This document shows positions 1 through 9,915 of a stretch of 41,251 bases of DNA, piece by piece. Below the pieces are notes generated by a model. That model made no database searches. It was not told the origin of the DNA and saw only the letters and a list, made by a program, of their open reading frames with translations. The stretch is from assembly GCA_029298735.1 (NCBI GenBank), contig JANSLP010000287.1, positions 1 through 41,251 of the forward strand. The letters run 5' to 3'. The stretch's first letter is position 1, and each line of letters starts with the position of its first letter. Source of the DNA: Ophiostoma sp. CBS 140.51. Lineage: Eukaryota; Ascomycota; Sordariomycetes; Ophiostomatales; Ophiostomataceae. The translations under genes and the position numbers were made by a program.

Positions 1-418
1 AATAATTCTGTGGTGGCGGCGGAGAGCCTGGTAGAGTGGTGTCGTAAAGAGGATAAAGAGGATAGGTGATAACGGGGACCCCTGCGGGACGCCAGCGGTG
101 ACGGGCCGTGCCGGGGCTACCTTACCGTCGAAGGCGAGCTCCGTCGTCCGGCTTGTCAAGTAATTCGTTATCCACTTAATTATCCAGTACGGGAGGTGGA
201 GGGTATGTAGTGTGTAGATGAGCCACCCGTGGTGGACGTTATCAAAGGCCCCTTGGATGTCAAGTTGGAGGAGAGACGCCGTGTCGCCGGCGCTCCACGC
301 GCCCCGTACGGCATCAGTAAGGAGGCGGGCCGCGAGCTCTGTCGACCGGTAGCGTCGGTTACCCATTTGACCCTCGGGGAGGAGCTTGTTTTCTTCTGCT
401 GTCTCGGCTAGCCGGCGG
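1..418 (-). mobile_element. Non-LTR (LINE, Tad1-like) reverse transcriptase fragment
   Basis: Read on the minus strand, this stretch is open throughout (about 139 codons) and runs off the left edge. In order it shows a segment with EENKLLPEGQMGNR, then RSTELAARLL, then the motif A block LQLDIQGAFDNVHHGWL with the catalytic Asp. Further on comes the turn motif GVPQGSPLSPILF. These are the fingers/palm blocks of Tad1/I-type LINE reverse transcriptases. The YADD/FADD motif C would lie beyond position 1. Similarity stops near 418, where DNA turns AT-rich, so the copy is probably 5'-truncated, as LINE insertions often are. The open, GC-rich frame shows no obvious RIP-type decay. It has the same orientation as the MFS gene, whose stop codon lies about 150 bp away. 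Only a fragment is visible, so element length and target-site duplication cannot be judged. Confidence 0.85.
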
Positions 419-568
419 ACATTACATTACTAAATAAATATTAAATAAGTTAACAAAAACAAACCGTGAAAGAGAATGTTAACTAAAACCAAGAGGTTAC
501 AAACAAAGTAATTATAAATTAGATGCCTATTATGTGCAGTAAACAAGAAGCTCTACCCATCCCTTTTA

Positions 569-2176
569 TCACACCCTTGCTACTTGTCTTTGGTAATATC
601 TGGCACCACAAAGACAGAGGCTGGACAGTACAAAGAGACCTCCGCAGACTCCAATGGAAATAGCATATGCCTCGGGTCCGGTTTCGTGCAGATGGTCCCG
701 CGCGTAGGTGAGGAGTCCAATGGCCGATGGGCTCGAGAAAGCTGCCGAGGGGCTTACAGCTAGCCAGAACATGGCCAATGCCGAACCAGACCGGGCCGTA
801 CCTACCATTTCGACCGTCACTGGAGCCGCAGCCACCCATACGGCGCCACCGGTGCAGCCCTGGACAAGGGCAAACACCGCCATGGGTGCAAACGAACGTG
901 CGGGCAGCCATATTGCCCAACAGGAGATGCCCGCGGCAACATTCAGGAGGATGGCAACGTTGATACGGCCGCCTACGTCGAGAAGGTGGCCCGTTAAGGG
1001 ACGGCCAACGAGAAAGCCGGCGGCAAGCAGCGACTGTAGTGCAGCAGCCTGAGTTTGAGAGAGACCGAGACCGCCGGTGGCGTAGGATGCGATCGTGTAC
1101 ATACAGATGCAGTAGCTCATCACTGAGACTGTTAGCTGGAACCAAATATGTGTCTTGTTTTATTTTGGATGGAGACGGCGTACTCGCTGTGAATCCCCAT
1201 GTCCAGACCCAGACGAAGCCTGGGTGGTACACCCACCGAAGCTGTAGAGGCTCCAGTCGCCGGCCGGGGTCAACAGGACCATGTTTGAGAAGACATAGGC
1301 ACGGGATGAGGATGGCGGCTGATATGCATCCATTCACGATGAGTGCTTTCTCGAGGGATAACTCCTCAATGAGGAGCCGTGTTGTGTTGGACAAGACAAG
1401 ACCGCCAAGACCAGAACCGGCATTGGCAAAGCCTTGTGCTAGACCAAGTCGTCGATCGAACCATTGAACGAGAATGGTCTGTGAGGATAGGAGGATCTAA
1501 ATTGTCAGTTAAAAGTTTGATTTTATTCTATTATGATAGAATGACCCACTGCTCCAAGGCCTGCTTGTGTTAGAAAAGTTCATATACTGAATAATGTTTG
1601 TTTTAAGTTGTTCAACGTACCGATGCCAAAGACTAGACTTTGACAAACAAGGTAGGCGCCAAATGATGTGCAGATACCCGCAAGACATTGACCGAGGACG
1701 ACGCTAACAATCCCTATCAGGATGTATTAGCTGATGAGCAACCAATGATAGTATCTCTACAATGTCTTCTTACCAATGGCGAAAGGCACTCGGAAGCCGA
1801 ATTTGTTGATGAGGAAGTTGGTCAGAGGAGCTGATAAGAGGGCAACCGCAATCGAAAGTCCACCAACAAAGCCATAGCGTAGTGGTGTACCGCCGGGGAT
1901 ATAGTTATGTTCTATTAGAAAGGACACGTAGACCCCGTATGTTGTGTTGATACCTGTTTTTTTGGTCAGCTAGTAGGCTCGTATGTATCTCTAATCTTGA
2001 GCAAACTACTCACCCCAAGATACTGAAAAGGAGGCTATGGTGGCACCGACAATAACCCATGCGTATCCTTCATCAGCCCCCTTGACATTCTTGTGGCTGA
2101 CTTGATCTGAGTCCGAACCGGTTTCAAGACATGTGTTTGGGCATGGCTGAGTAGTGGGTGTTTCTGGGACTGTCAT
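569..2176 (-). CDS. Monocarboxylate-transporter-like MFS permease (MCT/Mch family)
   Basis: A plasma- or organelle-membrane major facilitator of the fungal monocarboxylate porter family; the substrate is unknown. Six exons on the minus strand: 2176-2014, 1953-1774, 1713-1621, 1560-1550, 1496-1184 and 1128-569. They sum to 1320 nt, or 439 residues, the usual length for this family. The start is the ATG at 2176 (MTVPETPTT); the open frame upstream lacks family character. The N-terminus has the family-typical DEGYAWVIVGA before TM1. The middle has QWFDRRLGLAQG, the loop 2/TM4 region, then AGSGLGGL. The C-terminal half has GLSQTQAAALQS, GRPLTGHLLD and GRINVAI. The fourth exon is only 11 nt, but it alone restores phase, and its flanking introns have good donors, branch sites and acceptors. 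The gene has five introns, more than any other gene here, and is less GC-rich. The family call is firm, the exact splicing less so. Confidence 0.82.
1550..1560 (-). other. 11-nt microexon of the MFS gene
   Basis: The upstream intron is 1561-1620 (starts gtacgt, has ttctaacac, ends gcag). The downstream intron is 1497-1549 (starts gtgggt, has aactgac, ends tttag). The exon converts phase 1 to phase 0 and supplies Leu-Gly-Ala plus the end of a split Gly codon, giving FGIGLGAILLSSQTILVQWF, which has the expected TM length. Skipping it shifts the frame. Confidence 0.65.
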
Positions 2177-4181
2177 AACGATCAAGAAAACACAATCATT
2201 AGGTATGAACTTGGATAGAAAATGCAATGTGTGGTAATCAAACGATGTAAATTGAAAGTATCAAAAATTCGGAATGATAAAGCAAAAGATAACGAACGAT
2301 TCGCTTCTTCATATGAAGTTAAAACAACGGCCTCCTGGTGGAGATATTCGTGAAAACCCCATACTGAAAATATGTACGCCGTTTAGATATTTTTCAAAAC
2401 GTAATAAAGGGATACGGTGTGATACTGTAAGATATTTTCCCATATCGTGATAGTCTCTATTTTTGTGAGACGACGACAATCATGACTGATGGAGCTCCAG
2501 CGGCGGGGCCTCCGTTACCTTCGGAGCGCGAACACATCGCCGTCTAACCAGATTTCTAACAAATCTCAAAATGGAAGGCGAAAGCGGTGCCGTAGTGAAA
2601 GTACGAGTAAGGACTGGTGAGGTTGGGCCAAGCCAAGCCTGAATCGACAAAAAATGTCCGATATGTGTCACCGAGCCGCCAAGCAGACCGCCGACAGCCG
2701 CGCTCCGAGATAGGACCCGGCGGCGTCCACAAAATGAGGAGAAAGAGGAGAATAAAAGGGAGGAGACGAGTGCACAAAAACGGTCAAACTAAGGAAAAAA
2801 AATTCACTTGGGATAATGCAACATTTTCGCATCTGATATTATCGCCATAATGATGTGTTTGGACATATTTATGACCAAACGGCGACCTCATATTGTATGT
2901 TCCAACAGTCAAAGATAGCAAAGAGTGGTCAGTATCCAGCTTGGAAATATTGTTAAAAGGTCTATTTCCTCTAGAAACTTTGTTTTATCTGTATTTTTGT
3001 CGATGTTTTTATTGAACGGCGTTCATCAGGAGATACTGTATACATTGTTCTTGGAGCCAACCTCCAAAAACTGGATATCATGACGTTGCGTGTAGGCAAA
3101 AGGACCTCGTGGGACAGAGACCAGACAAAATGCATTTTTATAGATTAAGAAAAGAACATACACGTCTGGAGATCACGATAATTTCATAAAATATCATATG
3201 CTGATGCAGTTGGTGACGGAAGGAGCGAGAGACCTTCACCGGTCGGCTATTTGCACAGTACTCCCCTCGGCGCTTTTTAGCGGTTGTGATATAGCGTTTC
3301 GGATGCACCCGTTGTCGGGATCTGGCAACTGTAAGATGCTGGAATTCCACAAGTATTTGCGGGTGGTTCCAATGAAAATAAATATATCCACGGTTCCAGA
3401 CCCGAGTTGTGACCACTTTTGAGTGCAGCATCCGTTCTCTTTACCGGGTGTAAATGCGGAGACTGTACAATTAGTAGAAAATTCTGGCCCGCCTGACTAG
3501 TCAGGTTCCCAGAGCTGGTAAAATAAAGTGGATCTGAGTTGGATAAGGAAGCTGCCAAGGGCGAGATAAGTGCTTTTTTCGCTGTTGAATTAGACGCCGT
3601 TTGCGGCAGCTGCGACCATAGGAGCACCTCGGTCCTCTTTCCCCCATCCCACGCAATTACCACCAACCACCACGCTCATTGCGACCATACGATACGGGCA
3701 GCAGCCACCACCTGCTCCTTCCTTCTCAGCTTCTCTCATTCACAGGTCATGCCTGCATTTTTGCGTTTTGCGCATCATTAATTACAGCCCCTCCTCCCTC
3801 GCCGTTCTTTCCAAATTGCCTTGCCACCATCTTTGCGCTCTTTCCCAAATTTGCGCTTTCCGTCAGAACAGCGCATCTCCAGAACGCCGTTTTCCTATTC
3901 CGCGCTTCATCCGGACCCTTCATACCGTTTCATAGCATCTTTTGCCCCTGTTGCAGACAAAGAGAACGCTCTTGCCAAGGCCAAGCGGCCGGACCCTCCT
4001 TCACAGCCTCGTCGCAGTCCCTTTCCTACTATTGGACGGGCGGGTAAGAAGCGGACGTGATCTACACTGGCCCGGGGGCTCTTTCCCTCCTTCTGCCTCC
4101 AGCCTCTTGCCTCTCTTTTGCTTCTTCCCGCGTCTGACGGCTGACGGGTGCGCGCCTTCCCTGGGCGCGGGCGCCTGCAGT
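2177..4181. other. Intergenic region between divergent MFS and Zn2Cys6 genes
   Basis: No gene was recognised. The part near the MFS start (about 2230-2480 and 2820-3060) is AT-rich. A GC-richer patch at about 2480-2780 contains CGG/CCG triplets of the kind bound by Zn2Cys6 factors. From about 3700 the plus strand is pyrimidine-rich and looks like the leader of the regulator at 4182. A short upstream ORF of ten codons (MPAFLRFAHH) lies at 3749-3781. Small ORFs on both strands match no family I know. Confidence 0.6.
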
Positions 4182-7098
4182 ATGAGCAGCGGCAACAGCA
4201 ACAAAGCCAACAACGGAAGCAGCAATCCCGTCTACTCCCGTGTGCGCGGCGAGCCACTGCCGCAGACACAGAATCTGCAAGCAACTCAACAACAAACATC
4301 ACAACATGCCGACCACGATGCACGACAGCAACACCAGCAACACCAACCACAATCCTCCAATGCGCCACGGCTAAGGCCAGGACCCAACGAGAGCCACCCG
4401 GCACTGCTTCCACGACCATTAGGAGACAACCGTCATCGTGATAATCGCCGTGACTCTCGAGCCGAGACAGTTGATGATCGTGACCATGATCACGGCGATG
4501 ATATGTCGACCCGGAACGATACCGGAGACGATGCCGGAGCCTCCGGGGCGGCTGGTCCTTCCGGAGGTGCAGCAGCTGCTGGCGCCGTGGCGGGAGCGGG
4601 CACAGCCAAACCCGTGACGGCCTGCTTCAACTGCCGAGCATTGCGGCAAAAGTGCGACCGGAAGATGCCATGTTCTCGTTGCACACTGCGTCACCGGCCC
4701 TGTCGATACCCATCCGGTTCCAACCGCGGCCGCAAGCACGGCAACTCTTTTCTTCACAACACAAACTCGGCGACGGTGGACCGTCTCTTGTCCCGCATTG
4801 GCGAGACAGCTGAACGCGACCAGGTCGTCGCTGCACTGCTCAACTTTGCCGGTGCGAACCACCACACGCACTCCCAGTCCCACCATGACTCGTCAGCTGC
4901 GGCAGGGGCCGGCTCTTCGTCTCTATCGCCGTCTTCTCTGGCCTCGCTTGCATCGCCTCCGCTCGGAACTCAACCATCGACGACGGCCGGTGACGGCAGC
5001 ATCGCTACAACTACGACTACCGGATCCAACACGATCAACGCAGCTAATGCTGTAGCCATGGCTGAGCCCGAGTTTCTGGCCTCGCTCGTGTCTCCGCTGC
5101 ACATTATGGCTGCTGCCATCACTGCCGACACGGCACCCTATTCGCCTGCGGCCCAGCAGTCATTTATGGGCAACAAGGCACACAAGAATGTCATTGATGA
5201 GCGCCTGTCGCGCTACTTTGCAACTCAGACGACGCACCAACGGGACTGGCAGGTGCTTGCGACGCAACCCATTGACAGCCCTCTGAAGCTCGAGACGACC
5301 ACTTGTGACCCAGTAGCTGCGCGTCTCATCGACCAGGATGACGTCGTGTGGTACTTTAAACTGTAGGTCAATACTCTCCCAAGCCGTTTCTCAACACACC
5401 CTGCTAACGTAATGTAGCTTCTTCAAATATCGTAGCCCGCTCATCGGCTTGCTTGATCCCATCCTACACACGCCGGAGTACGTACATGCCACATCGTTTG
5501 TGCTCTTCTCGGCCCTCTGTGCGCTGGGATGTGCCGTATCCGACCGCCCACGAGACCGCGTCGTTTATCCGGCCTTGTTATCACTCGCCGAGGGCAACAT
5601 GAAGTGGGCCATTGCTGTCTGCGTCAAGTCGCTCGAGACCATCCAGACCATTATCATGATGCAGTACTGGGCCCCTGTCAGCCAGCGCCAGTCTGACGAT
5701 CCTTATTGGCTGCGCCTTAGCCATGCCGTCCAGCTTGCCCGCGAACTCGGCATCCACCGCCCGGCCACCATTGTCGAACAGGTCCACAACGCCGTCTCCC
5801 AGATTCCCGGTGGAGCCACGCCCGAATTCCGAGAACGCCTGTTCCGCAACTTTGAGCGCACCTGGCTCTACACGTTTATTTCTGACAAGAGTTTCGGTAT
5901 CATTACCGGTCGTTCCATGGGTGTTGCCTGGAAGGAGATGCCCGCCTCAGCCTCGGAGTGGTGGCGCAAGCCCATGACTGTCCCTGTCGACCGCATTGTC
6001 AGTGGCATTATTGAGATGCGCGGCCTCTTTCTGACGGCCATGGAGCAGCGCAAGCGTGTCGAAAACACTTTGTCGGCCGTCGAGCAGTGGCATGCCCAGA
6101 CGTATCGCGTCCTCGAGCAGACCCGCAACACCCGCTGCGCCCCCTCACCCGATTGCCCCTACTTGTCGGTGCTCGCCTTTTACATGGACCACAGTATTAT
6201 GGTGCTCAATGCCCAGGCCCTGCGCGACATGAGCGCCATCGACCTGACGGGCACATCCCCCGAGCTCCTGCACTTGTCAGCCATGAACGTTGATATTGCC
6301 AGCCGCCTGCTCGATACCATGCTGCACGACCCTGTCTTACTTGAGCTCATGGTCGGTTTCCACAACAACCAGTTTATTATGGTCTGCCATGCCGCCACCG
6401 AGATCTTGTATGCCATCCAGCGCGGTGGGCTTTCTCTCGTCAAAGTGGACCAGGCCGCCGCAAAAGTACGTGCTATTCCAGGCCATTTGGACCGCATTGC
6501 CGCGAGGCTACCCACGACGTCGGCGGCGCATCTGTACGCAAGCCTCTCGGCATTTTTCGTTGTCCAGCTCGACAAGGTTGTGCGCAACAATGCCGAACGA
6601 TATGGTGTTACTGCTTCTGGTGCGGGTGCAGGTGTCAGCAGTGCAAGCAGTGTCAATAATACCGAAGACCGAAGCATGGCCGCCGATTCAGACGACGAAG
6701 GTGGTGAGGCCGATGGGGAGGAGGTCTCTGCTGCTGTACCGCAGCCCCTCTTACAGCAACAACAACAACAACAACAACCGACACAGCTTCAACTCCTGCA
6801 ACAACAGGCACAGCAACAACTACAGCAGCAGCAGCAGCAGCCAATGCAGCCCCAACAACAAAGCTCCACCACCTCGTCGTCGCTGCGTGCCCTCGACCGT
6901 ATTATCGAACCTGATCAGGATTCGTTGCTGGCCGACTGGTGGAAGACGGTCGACGGTGGTCTGCTGGACTCGACGACTTGGATGGACATGGGCTTTTTGA
7001 GTTCCGAGCAGCCCATCTTGGGGTCGTCGGAAGCCACAGGTGGCAATAGTGGTGACCCGCAGGACGGTGTCGGTTTCAACCAGAGCATGTTCCAGTAG
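4182..7098 (+). CDS. Zn2Cys6 fungal transcription factor with polyQ tail
   Basis: A nuclear DNA-binding regulator. Two exons, 4182-5362 and 5418-7098, with a 55-bp intron (ctaac branch site), give 953 residues. The start is the first in-frame ATG (MSSGNSN); the frame is open upstream but has no ATG. Residues 1-145 are low-complexity, rich in Gln, Asn, Asp, Ala and Gly. A binuclear zinc cluster follows with Cys148, 151, 158, 164, 167 and 174, spacing C-X2-C-X6-C-X5-C-X2-C-X6-C. From about residue 385 (VVWYFKL, then PLIGLLDPILHTPEYVHA across the splice) comes the fungal-specific transcription factor middle homology region, with the typical YWLRLSHAVQLARELGIHRP near residue 490. A Gln-rich tract sits at about 839-875, before an acidic, Trp-containing tail that could activate transcription. 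It heads a run of five plus-strand genes, several for amino acids, so local control is possible but unproven. The ortholog is not recognised. Confidence 0.93.
6754..6861 (+). repeat. CAA/CAG glutamine repeat in the regulator
   Basis: Interrupted CAA and CAG runs encode Gln tracts of eight, then two to six residues, separated by Pro, Thr and Leu. Mixed codons make it more stable than a pure CAG run, but length variation between strains is likely. Such tracts often sit in activation domains. Confidence 0.9.
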
Positions 7099-7622
7099 GG
7101 AAGGTAACATGTGAGGGCGGATGGACCTTGTGAGGGTCAATCGCGACCCTACGTTTAATAATGTGTACGATTTGTATTCCGATATGTGCGTTTTTCTTTT
7201 TATTGATATCAAAAGTTTGGACGGGTATATTCACTAAAAAATAATGATGAAAATAACCAACAAACTTTATGACTCTAAACGTGAATGTCTTCAAGATAGT
7301 GATAACACTCAATGACTGTCCTTATCTCCCGGCTCTCGGTCGATCAGAGGCGTTTCTCGGGCCGCTTTGCGCGGGCCGCTCCTTATCCCTTTGGAGAGTC
7401 ATGAAGACCAGATCGTCCGCTGTACGGAGGGTTTCTTTGGCTTTGGACGGCGCCACTCTTTAAAAATGTTCAAAATTCCTAGAAAAGGGAAAGATATCAA
7501 AAGGAACGGAGCCTGAAGGATTCCAAACATGTAAAGCAGCCAATAAGCTTGCTGGACTTATACGACGTTGTTATCGTGTGAGAAGGGAAAATACCCAAAT
7601 AGGGAAATAAGAGGTTCGAATG

Positions 7623-7652
7623 GTGGACGGCGTCTTAGTGGACGGCGTCTTA
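7623..7652 (+). repeat. Perfect 15-bp tandem duplication
   Basis: The unit gtggacggcgtctta occurs twice with no spacer (7623-7637 and 7638-7652), about 770 bp before the aminotransferase start. It may be a promoter element or a replication slip. Confidence 0.9.
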
Positions 7653-8007
7653 CAACCAGCAACTCCACCACACTTATTTCTTGACTTACACGGACGACGC
7701 GACAGAGCGCACAGTCCCATGGATGATAAGGTCTAGGAAAGACGGCGAATTCAGCCTACGACTTTTTCTCTTGTCTCCTCTCTCACAGTTCTTCCCTCCT
7801 TCCTTTTCTTCCTCTTCTCGCTCTCACCTACTCTTTTGCCTTTTCGCTATCTCTCACGCTCGACCCATTCGATTCTCTATCAGACGCACGCATCAACGCC
7901 CAGACAATTCGCCGTTTTCGTTATCAGTGACCACACAGCAAGAGAAGACAAGAATCCGGGAGTTATAGTCGACGACTCGACTAGCTCCAACGAAGAAGAC
8001 GGCGGCC

Positions 8008-8034
8008 ATGGACATGGATACGGATATCGACTGA
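8008..8034 (+). promoter_or_regulatory. Upstream ORF in the leader of the GSAM-like gene
   Basis: ATG in a good context (ggccATGG) opens an eight-codon frame, MDMDTDID, ending in TGA, 382 nt before the main start. If the leader begins near the pyrimidine block at about 7850, this frame would be in the transcript and could dampen translation. The transcript start is inferred. Confidence 0.4.
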
Positions 8035-8416
8035 AGAATGACCACACACGGTGGCGACTCCATAATGGCGAGCCCGAATAAACGAGCGACCAAGAGAGGG
8101 GAAGAATGATGGAGGGAGGGGGATGAGAGATACTGTAGGACGGCGATGAAGATACACGTCCCTGAACATGTGTAATCGATAACAGATCGACTGACTCGCC
8201 GACCCTCGACATCGAGATACGATACCGGACATGGGCATCGATATATCTTGAGCCTCTCTCTTCATGTCCGAGTAGAAAAGAGCTCTCACAAAAGATCATC
8301 ATCAACAACAACATATCGTCTGAACTCATTTCGTTCTCCCACTTTAAGCTATCAGTCTTGATAGATCGACATCAACAAAAACCTACCTTCACTCTACCTC
8401 ATATTACATTATCGAC

Positions 8417-9915
8417 ATGGCACCTGGAGCTGTTCTGGAGACGGCCGCCATCATCCCGTCTGGGGCAGCAGGCCTCCTCAAAAAGGATGTTATCAAGACG
8501 ACAGTCAATGAGATCACCACGCCTCTCACATCCAAGGACGCTCTCGACGCTGCCATCACCCGCTACACAGCAGCCAACCCGCGCTCCCTCGAGCTGCACA
8601 AGCTCGCCACCGAGAGCATGCCCGGCGGCAACACGCGCACCCAGCTGCACACATCACCGTTCCCGCTCTGCATGAAGTCCGGCAAGGGTTACCAGCTGAC
8701 ATCTGAGGACGGCGTGACATACACAGACTTTGTGGGTGAGCTGACGGCGGCCGTCTACGGTCACTCGCACCCAGTCATTGTGTCGTCGCTGCTGACAACG
8801 GTTACCACCGTCGGCTTCAACCTGGGCGCCACCATTGCACAGGAGCACGTCCATGCCTCGGCCATGTGTGAACGGTTCGGCCTGGAGCGCGTGCGGTTCA
8901 CCAACTGCGGCACCGAGGCCAACCTGCACGCCCTGGCCGGCGCGCGGGCATTTACTGGCAAGCGCAAGGTGGTGGTGTTCGCGGGCGGCTACCACGGTGG
9001 TGTGCTCATGTTTGGTGGCGGTGTCCCGGCGGTTAACAACGTGGACCGGGACAACTTCATCATTGCACGGTACAACGACGTGGCGAGCGCGCAGGCGGCG
9101 ATTGCGCAGGAAGGTGTGGCGGCCGTGCTGGTGGAGGGCATGCAGGGTGGACCCGGTGCAGTGCCGGGCTCGCGGGCGTTCCTCAAGGGTATCGAGGCAG
9201 TAGCCAAAGAGGTGAGCATAGAATAAGGTCCCTGATGTCCAGTCTCCTGGTCTTTTGTTTTATACTGACGTTTGTTTAGGCCGGTGTAGTTTTCATCCTC
9301 GACGAAGTCATGACATCGCGCGTGGCGCCCGGTGGCCTCGCCGAACTCCACGATCTGCACCCCGACATGAAGTCGTTTGGCAAGTATCTCGGCGGCGGTC
9401 TGGCTTTTGGTGCTTTTGGCGGCCGTGCCGACATTATGGCGATGTACGACCCTCGGCCCCAGCCGGCGACAGCAACGGGCGCACCGCCTCCCTTCCTCAC
9501 GCACCACGGCACGTTCAACAACAACACGCTCGCCATGTATGTCGGCCACGCCGGCCTGACCGAGGTCTACACACCCCAAGTGTGCACGGATTTCAACGCC
9601 ATGGGCGACGACCTGCTGCGCGACCTGGCGGCTGTGACGGCCGGCACCAAGATGTGCTTCACGGGTGTGGGCACAGTGCTGGGCTCGCACTTTACGGCGA
9701 CGGGTCTGCAGACAATCGAGCGCGAAACGGCTGAGGACTGGACGCTCAAGGAGCTGTTCTGGTTCGAGATGATGGAGGCCGGTTTCTGGATCACAAGGCG
9801 CGGCAGCATTGCGCTGTGCTTGGGCACGCCGACGAGCGAGCTGCAGCGGTTTGTGGCGTGCGTGGCGGCGTTCCTGGAGCGGCACGTAGAACTGGTGACT
9901 GTTAAGAGCTCATAG
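8417..9915 (+). CDS. Class III PLP aminotransferase, glutamate-1-semialdehyde aminomutase-like
   Basis: A fold-type I, PLP-dependent class III enzyme, probably cytosolic. Exons 8417-9211 and 9280-9915 flank a 68-bp intron; the product has 476 residues. Visible marks are MPGGNTRTQ near the substrate entry, YGHSHP, CGTEANLHAL (phosphate-binding turn), GGYHGG, LDEVMTSR with PLP-nitrogen Asp273, and SFGKYLGGGLAFGAFGG with Schiff-base Lys300. The Lys context and the second Gly-rich stretch are closest to glutamate-1-semialdehyde 2,1-aminomutase rather than ornithine or GABA aminotransferases. Fungi make 5-aminolevulinate from glycine and succinyl-CoA, so the plant/bacterial heme role is unlikely. 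A related aminomutase or transaminase acting on an amino acid or amine is more plausible. Neighbours are a regulator and an amino-acid permease on the same strand. The start ATG has a strong context (gacATGG). Family is sure; substrate is unknown. Confidence 0.9.

Larger units (their letters stand above)
7099..8416. other. Intergenic region and probable leader of the PLP enzyme gene
   Basis: No gene was recognised. Positions 7100-7300 are AT-rich and probably hold the 3' end of the regulator transcript. A pyrimidine-rich block on the plus strand lies at about 7765-7850, a common mark just upstream of fungal transcription starts, so the next gene may have a leader of about 500 nt. That leader would include the upstream ORF at 8008-8034. 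Confidence 0.55.

Noticed and set aside
569..2176. The MFS gene as a pseudogene
   Set aside because: Naive splicing gives a frame break at 1479-1620, but an 11-nt exon with proper splice signals restores a full 439-residue protein.
3942..4181. 80-codon N-terminal extension of the Zn2Cys6 factor
   Set aside because: No ATG in this stretch; it lies in a pyrimidine-rich leader.
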